Below the pieces are notes generated by a model. That model was not told the DNA's origin, did not search any database, and saw nothing but the letters and a program-made list of their open reading frames with translations. DNA of 64,000 bases from Cryptomeria japonica (Eukaryota > Streptophyta > Pinopsida > Cupressales > Cupressaceae): the NCBI RefSeq assembly GCF_030272615.1, contig NC_081414.1, forward strand, positions 236,828,233 through 236,892,232, given 5' to 3'. Positions 59,591 to 64,000 of this stretch are shown piece after piece. Each line of letters starts with the position of its first letter. Position 1 is the stretch's first letter. A program made the position numbers and the translations under genes.

Positions 59591-60709
59591 TGTTGAGATG
59601 TTGTCATTGATGGTAACTCATATCAAAATTGACATCCGCAGTTCATCCTTCATTATTCCAGAAGATTGATTAAAAATTGATCAAGTATTAGTGAGGTCTA
59701 GTGAGAATAGTGTATCTGGTAGAGTGATCAATATTTTTGTTGGTGGATTATTTTGGTTATGTATTTTTTCTATTCATATTTAGAGAAGGTTTTTGGACAT
59801 GTAATATGTGTTATTATAGGATTGTGGCCTCTGGTAATGAGTTTCATGTTAGCTGGGAGATCTGGTAATCATGTTTTTGGTATGAACTATGTATATCAGT
59901 TGTAATGTGTGGTAATTCAGTTCACGGATCTTGCGGATCAATTTGGTGATTGATTATGTGTTCAAGGTTGATGATTTGTTATGTGGGAAGTGTGTGGACA
60001 TCTTGTTTTGGTCCGCATGGGTGTTATCATAGGATTGAGCTGACTTCTACACATGTTTCATCCTTTGTGATGTATTCTTGAAGCTGACATGAGGTTGTGA
60101 CTTAATTTGTGATACAGTTATATAAGAAGGGTTTATTTGATCATTTTGGTGTGTATTGATGATGTGAGTGATGGGTATGAGTGATTGTACATAGTTTCAC
60201 ATTCGTGAGTGTTACATTTGTGCTCCCGATTATAGCAGAATATCATTTCATAGTAGAGTTGCAAATAAATGCAACAATATGTTATGTGTGCTTAACCGAA
60301 ACTATATCCAAGCATTTTTTAATGCTACTTCATAGTTCAAACTTCATTGTAATCTCTTACAAACATTTTGTAAGGTAGTGAGCCTTTCGAGGTTGTAGAC
60401 CTTATTTCTAAATTGAGCAGTGAGCTCTAGGCAATCTGCCTGAATGCATGTGCATTCCCCTTATGTAATATTTTTATACTTTTAGCAAAGCATATTAATA
60501 TTGTGGGTTAAAATCCTACCGTGGTTTTTCCCTTAAATGGGTTTCCATGTAAAAATCTTGGTGTTATGGTGTTGGTGATTGTTTACTTCATGTTTTGCAT
60601 CTATCTTTCATTCAGTTGCTTCAAGTGGATTAAGAATCAGTTAATGAATGTTTAGTGTTGTAGAACATTGATTCAACCCCCCTCCTCTCAGTGTTCATTG
60701 ATTCCAATA
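59591..60709 (+). repeat. Element E 5' LTR
   Basis: Starts tgttgagatgttgtcattga, resembling the starts of C and B (tgttgatattc..., tgttggcattt...). It ends gattccaata one base before ttggtatcag; the expected terminal CA reads TA. It contains ccgtggtttttcccttaaat and gggtttccatgtaaaaatc, the shared motif, and a C run before the end. The start is inferred from similarity. Confidence 0.7.
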
Positions 60710-60710
60710 A

Positions 60711-60724
60711 TTGGTATCAGAGCC
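60711..60724 (+). promoter_or_regulatory. Element E primer binding site
   Basis: Ttggtatcagagcc, the initiator methionine tRNA site, one base after the LTR. Confidence 0.88.
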
Positions 60725-60776
60725 AAGTTCTTTGGAAGAATCCTAATAGCTTAAGGTGGATCTTATAAGTGAATCA

Positions 60777-61946
60777 ATGGATTCTGGTAGTCTTGGAGAA
60801 TAGCTACTTGTTACACTTGATAATCTAGATCAGTCCAAAGCTAAGTTCAAGCAGTTGAAGTAAAATTTGAAAGATGCTAAGAACTTTATTGAAACACTAA
60901 AAGATTAGTTGAACAAGTCAAGAGACAAGAGAAAGGATCTTGTTAATCAGCTTCAGGAAAAATAAAGTCAAAGAATTGATGAAGAATCTCTAAAGAAGAA
61001 GACTGAAGAATGTGAGAAACTTGCTAGAGCTAATGTAGTTCAAAAAAATGAAATAGAAGCTATAGTAATGAAATTGACCAAGGAGATTGAAGAAAGGAAG
61101 AAGAATGAAGAGAAGCTTGCTCAGTCCCTAAAAGACAAATCTAAAGAATGTTACAAACTTAAGAATGAGAATGGGCAGTTGATAACTGACCTTCAAAATG
61201 CTAGAGAACATGAGAAAGATATTGGAAAGCGAGTCCTACTTCTTAAATTTGATCTTGATGTTGCAAATGAGTACAAGGAGAAGTTATGGATCAGTTCAGC
61301 CAGACTTGATGAAATGCTTGCTAGTCAGAAGAATCCCAATGACACTCAAGGACTCGGTTTTGAGAAAGGTGAAAGTTCCAAGTCAGCTCAGCAGAAGAAT
61401 AGCTCAAGAAAGTCTCTGGTAAGGAAACCTAATTCTCATAAATTCAATGGTAATTTCTTTGTTTGCAATAAGTTTGGTCATATGGCTAGTCAATGCAAAA
61501 ATAGGATGATCAATAATGCTTCATCTTTTAGCGGTCAATATTTTAAATGAAATAAATATGGTCATAAGGAAAATGTATCCAGAACTGTGATGAATAATAT
61601 TCCAAATAGAAGAAATGTCAGATGCTATGCATGTGGTATGTTTGGACATGTTGCTAATTAGTGCAGAACAATAAGAAATTAGATGAATTTTAGACCTTTG
61701 TAAGGAAATGTTGTTTTTAATGCTTGCAACAAATTCGGTCACCTTGCAAAGTACTACAAAAGCAGAAATGTGAGTAGGAGAGGTCCAAAAGACAAGAACA
61801 AGAATGTGAAGTCAAATGAGAAGGGTAAAGAAAAAGTTCAAGAGATTAGAGACCAAATGAAGAAGACTTGGGTAAAGAAGAGCAATGATGATGCAGGAAG
61901 TGGGTCTGCACCTGATTCCAATGTTGGAACCTCATCTAGTAATTAA
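60777..61946 (+). pseudogene. Element E gag: coiled coil plus zinc knuckles
   Basis: One frame of 390 codons with several in-frame stops. It starts MDSGSLGE, then a long coiled coil (EEKLAQSLKDKSKECYKLKN), then GLGFEKGESS, a basic region and CCHC knuckles: VCNKFGHMASQC (first Cys replaced), CYACGMFGHVAN-stop-C, and a decayed ACNKFGHLAKYY. The order matches gag of B. It would bind and package element RNA. Confidence 0.82.
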
Positions 61947-62351
61947 GCTAAGGCATTAGGCCTTAGGGGGATATTTTCACGAAAAATCTTTCAAACCCTT
62001 TGTTGAAGATCTATACCTGGTTCCGACAAGTTGTGAACACTTGTTTGGTGATTTTCTGAAAGAGCTTGATGGCCCACAAAAGTTTTCCTAAAAAAATATT
62101 GGTATGCAGGGCAACCGAAAGAGTTAGGGTTAAGAGTAATTATTATACCTAAAATTTAGGTATGTGATGGATAAAAGTAATATAAACATTTCATTTCTCA
62201 ATTTTCATTTGAAGCAAAAGAGCAGTAGAGCGAAAAAGAGCAGAATTTTGTGAGATTCAGAGCAAATAGAAGATTCATCATTCGATCTTGCATCTGGTTG
62301 AGAGGTATTTATTGGCTAACACTTTTTTACCTTTAATCTTGAAATTTTGCT
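61947..62351 (+). other. Element E region between gag and ORF2
   Basis: 405 bases without a gene, opening agctaaggcattaggcctta, comparable in place and length to the gap in B (24657-25091). Confidence 0.5.
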
Positions 62352-63960
62352 ATGGCATCCTTTGGTATTGCAACCCCATTGGTAGTTGATGTCATTGAAA
62401 GAGCTAGACCCATTTTTAAGAAGCATCCTTATAAGTCTATGGGAGATGATTCGAGTGGTTCTTTCTCATCCATTTTGTATGGAGTATTGCATGTAAAAGA
62501 TATTAGGGCTTACATCCATTGTAACATTAAAGAGCTCAAAAGTGTCCAAATGTTGAATTTATACTCGAAGCACATGATTGATGGAATGGGTAACCTGAAA
62601 CCTAAAACCTGAATTCAAGTCAACTGAGGAGAAGGGTTTCACACAGTTTGTTCATTTTCTGGTGTTTGATGAGCCATAGTGGGTTTGATACATTTTGAGT
62701 AGGATATGTGATGAATGTATGTGTCTTGATAAACCTTACAAGATTACTCAGAGTGCAATCAAGGCGGTAACCTATTTAAGCTCAGTCAGTGAGGTGTTTA
62801 CTCCAAGAAATGCCAAGAATTAGACGGTTACTAAGGCAACTGGTTCACAATTTGACAATAGATCAATCACTATCCATGATATTGTTGAATATGACGTCTG
62901 ATTTAAATTTATGGTGATGGGTTACAAATTATATCAGTCTAGCCAAAACAATTTTGTATCCAATACAACTATCTATGCGGCTTATCAAATATTGAAAGAA
63001 TATAAAAAGTACTATTTGTGTGAAGTGCTCTGCAGAGAGCTATTGAGCAATTTAAAGAAAATAAAGGAAGATAAGAAGAATGTCTTCAAATTTGGAATCT
63101 TGGTTATATGTTTATATTTCTACTTTATGAATGAGATTCCAGGAGTTGGAAAGGTCTAGTGGGCTTATGACAGAACGATAGCGGTACAATCAAAGAAACA
63201 CTCTATGGTCTTGGAGATGCTACAGTCAGGAATGGTATTCTTTGGGGATACTTCAAAATATTTGAAAATATTATGTAGAGCTGTGAGAGAATCTGTAAGG
63301 AGATTGTGGAGAAATATGGAGACTTAATATGCTTCATAGTTGATACTGACCAATGTCTAATGGAAGTTTTAGAACCTAGAGCATCATGGATCATACCAAT
63401 GGGATATGAGGTTGAAGAACAAGTTCTTGATGCCTATGCTCAGTATTTATTAAGCAAATTAGTGGACACATATAATGAAGGATTTGGGTCTTACAAAGAG
63501 AAGAACTTAGACTTACACTCTAAGTTAAAGAAGACTAAGATGCGGATAAAAGCCAAGAAGGAATTTGAGCAGCTAGCGAAAAATATGGGAATTACCGAAG
63601 AGGCAGTCCGGAGAGATAGGGAGAAGAATATTCTAAAATAAGAAGATGTGGTCAAGCTAAAGAAGGCTAAATTGGAATCTATTGTTCCTAAACCAAAGAA
63701 ACCAAAGGGTTCTGCACACTCATCTAGTGGTTGGAAACATGTTATTTCACCTAAGTGTCAAGTCAAACCATCTGATGAAGGTAAGAGAAAGCGAGGACGG
63801 GACAAAGTAATCATCTCTGATGATGAAGAAGAAAAGAATCAAACGATGTTGTCAAGGAAATAAAGCAAAGTGCTAAAACCACCAGAATTGTCAAAGACAA
63901 ATCATACCATGAGAAGCAGCCTAGCAAAATGACTCTATTATGACTGTTAAAAAGATTAAG
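62352..63960 (+). pseudogene. Element E ORF2: homologue of the B ORF2 protein
   Basis: The protein starts MASFGIATPLVVDVIERARP. Stops and shifts break it, but the match to B ORF2 is plain across about 300 residues: HVKDIRAYI, ILSRICDECM, KFMVMGYKLYQSSQNNFVSN against KYACMVIGYRIFYASRMNFV, FKFGILVICLYFYFMNEIPG against FRFGQLLVGLFFYFQGYFPG, and DQCLMEVLEPR...PMGYEV against DECIMEAMELR...PMGYEV. A Lys-rich linker (GKRKRGRDKVIISDDEEEKN) follows, as in B. Function is unknown. The C-terminal coiled-coil half lies beyond the window. Confidence 0.75.
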
Positions 63961-64000
63961 GAAACCATCGTCAAGGAAGGTAACCTCAAATCTATTTCTA

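Larger units (their letters stand above)
59591..64000 (+). mobile_element. Element E: B-like non-autonomous LTR element, truncated by the window end
   Basis: It starts with an LTR (59591-60709), a primer site ttggtatcagagcc, a coiled-coil/zinc-knuckle gag and a second ORF homologous to ORF2 of B, in the same order and spacing. No pol motif is seen before the window ends. The LTR sequence is different from B's outside the shared motifs, so E is a distinct family of the same lineage. Its right LTR and target duplication are outside the window; the left flank is aggta. Confidence 0.8.

Overview
This 64 kb window looks like intergenic DNA from a large, repeat-rich plant genome. The evidence is plant-type Ty1/copia and Ty3/gypsy retrotransposons with initiator-Met-tRNA primer sites, L1-type LINE remains, GT-AG introns in AT-rich DNA, and no host gene that I can support. 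A gymnosperm or another giant plant genome is plausible but is only inference. There are no bacterial, CRISPR, rRNA or tRNA features.

Layout. 1-7.56 kb: AT-rich spacer with tandem duplications and a MITE-like inverted-repeat element. 7.56-44.36 kb: a nest of elements. The host is a minus-strand copia element 'A' (7565-44359, 5-bp TSD atctt), about 5.55 kb once its insertions are removed. It was entered by (i) 'B' (9307-29818, plus strand), a non-autonomous LTR element; (ii) 'C' (30357-37091, plus strand, TSD catta), a nearly full-length copia; and (iii) 'F' (39838-43820, TSD caatg), a 4 kb solo-LTR-like insert inside A's 5' LTR. B was in turn entered inside its gag by 'D' (10897-23751, TSD aaaa), a 12.9 kb DNA transposon. 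45.1-46.65 kb: LINE remnant. 48.5-50.5 kb: pyrimidine tract containing a pure (TC)64 run. 52.9-53.8 kb: diverged tandem duplication. 53.9-59.6 kb: decayed Ty3/gypsy-like element with candidate 5' LTR, protease and G-patch-like region but no RT. 59.6-64 kb: the start of 'E', a relative of B that runs off the window.

The two most notable systems are these. (1) B and E carry different LTRs but the same unusual plan: a coiled-coil/zinc-knuckle gag, no pol, then a long second ORF with a conserved unknown N-terminal domain and a charged coiled-coil tail. They look like a gag-plus-accessory-protein lineage (TR-GAG-like) probably mobilised in trans by copia elements such as C, with which they share primer-site, polypurine and LTR motifs. 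(2) D has a 20-bp perfect TIR, a 4-bp TSD whose removal restores B's reading frame, about 17 near-palindromic subterminal motifs, a transposase-like minus-strand gene (HTH, Cys clusters, D-D-D) and a convergent multi-exon second gene of unknown function. The 4-bp TSD and the transposase type suggest the Sola superfamily, from memory and unverified.

Relative age follows from nesting: A is oldest; B, C and F came later; D came after B. All the coding regions are broken by stops or frameshifts, many explainable by C-to-T decay.
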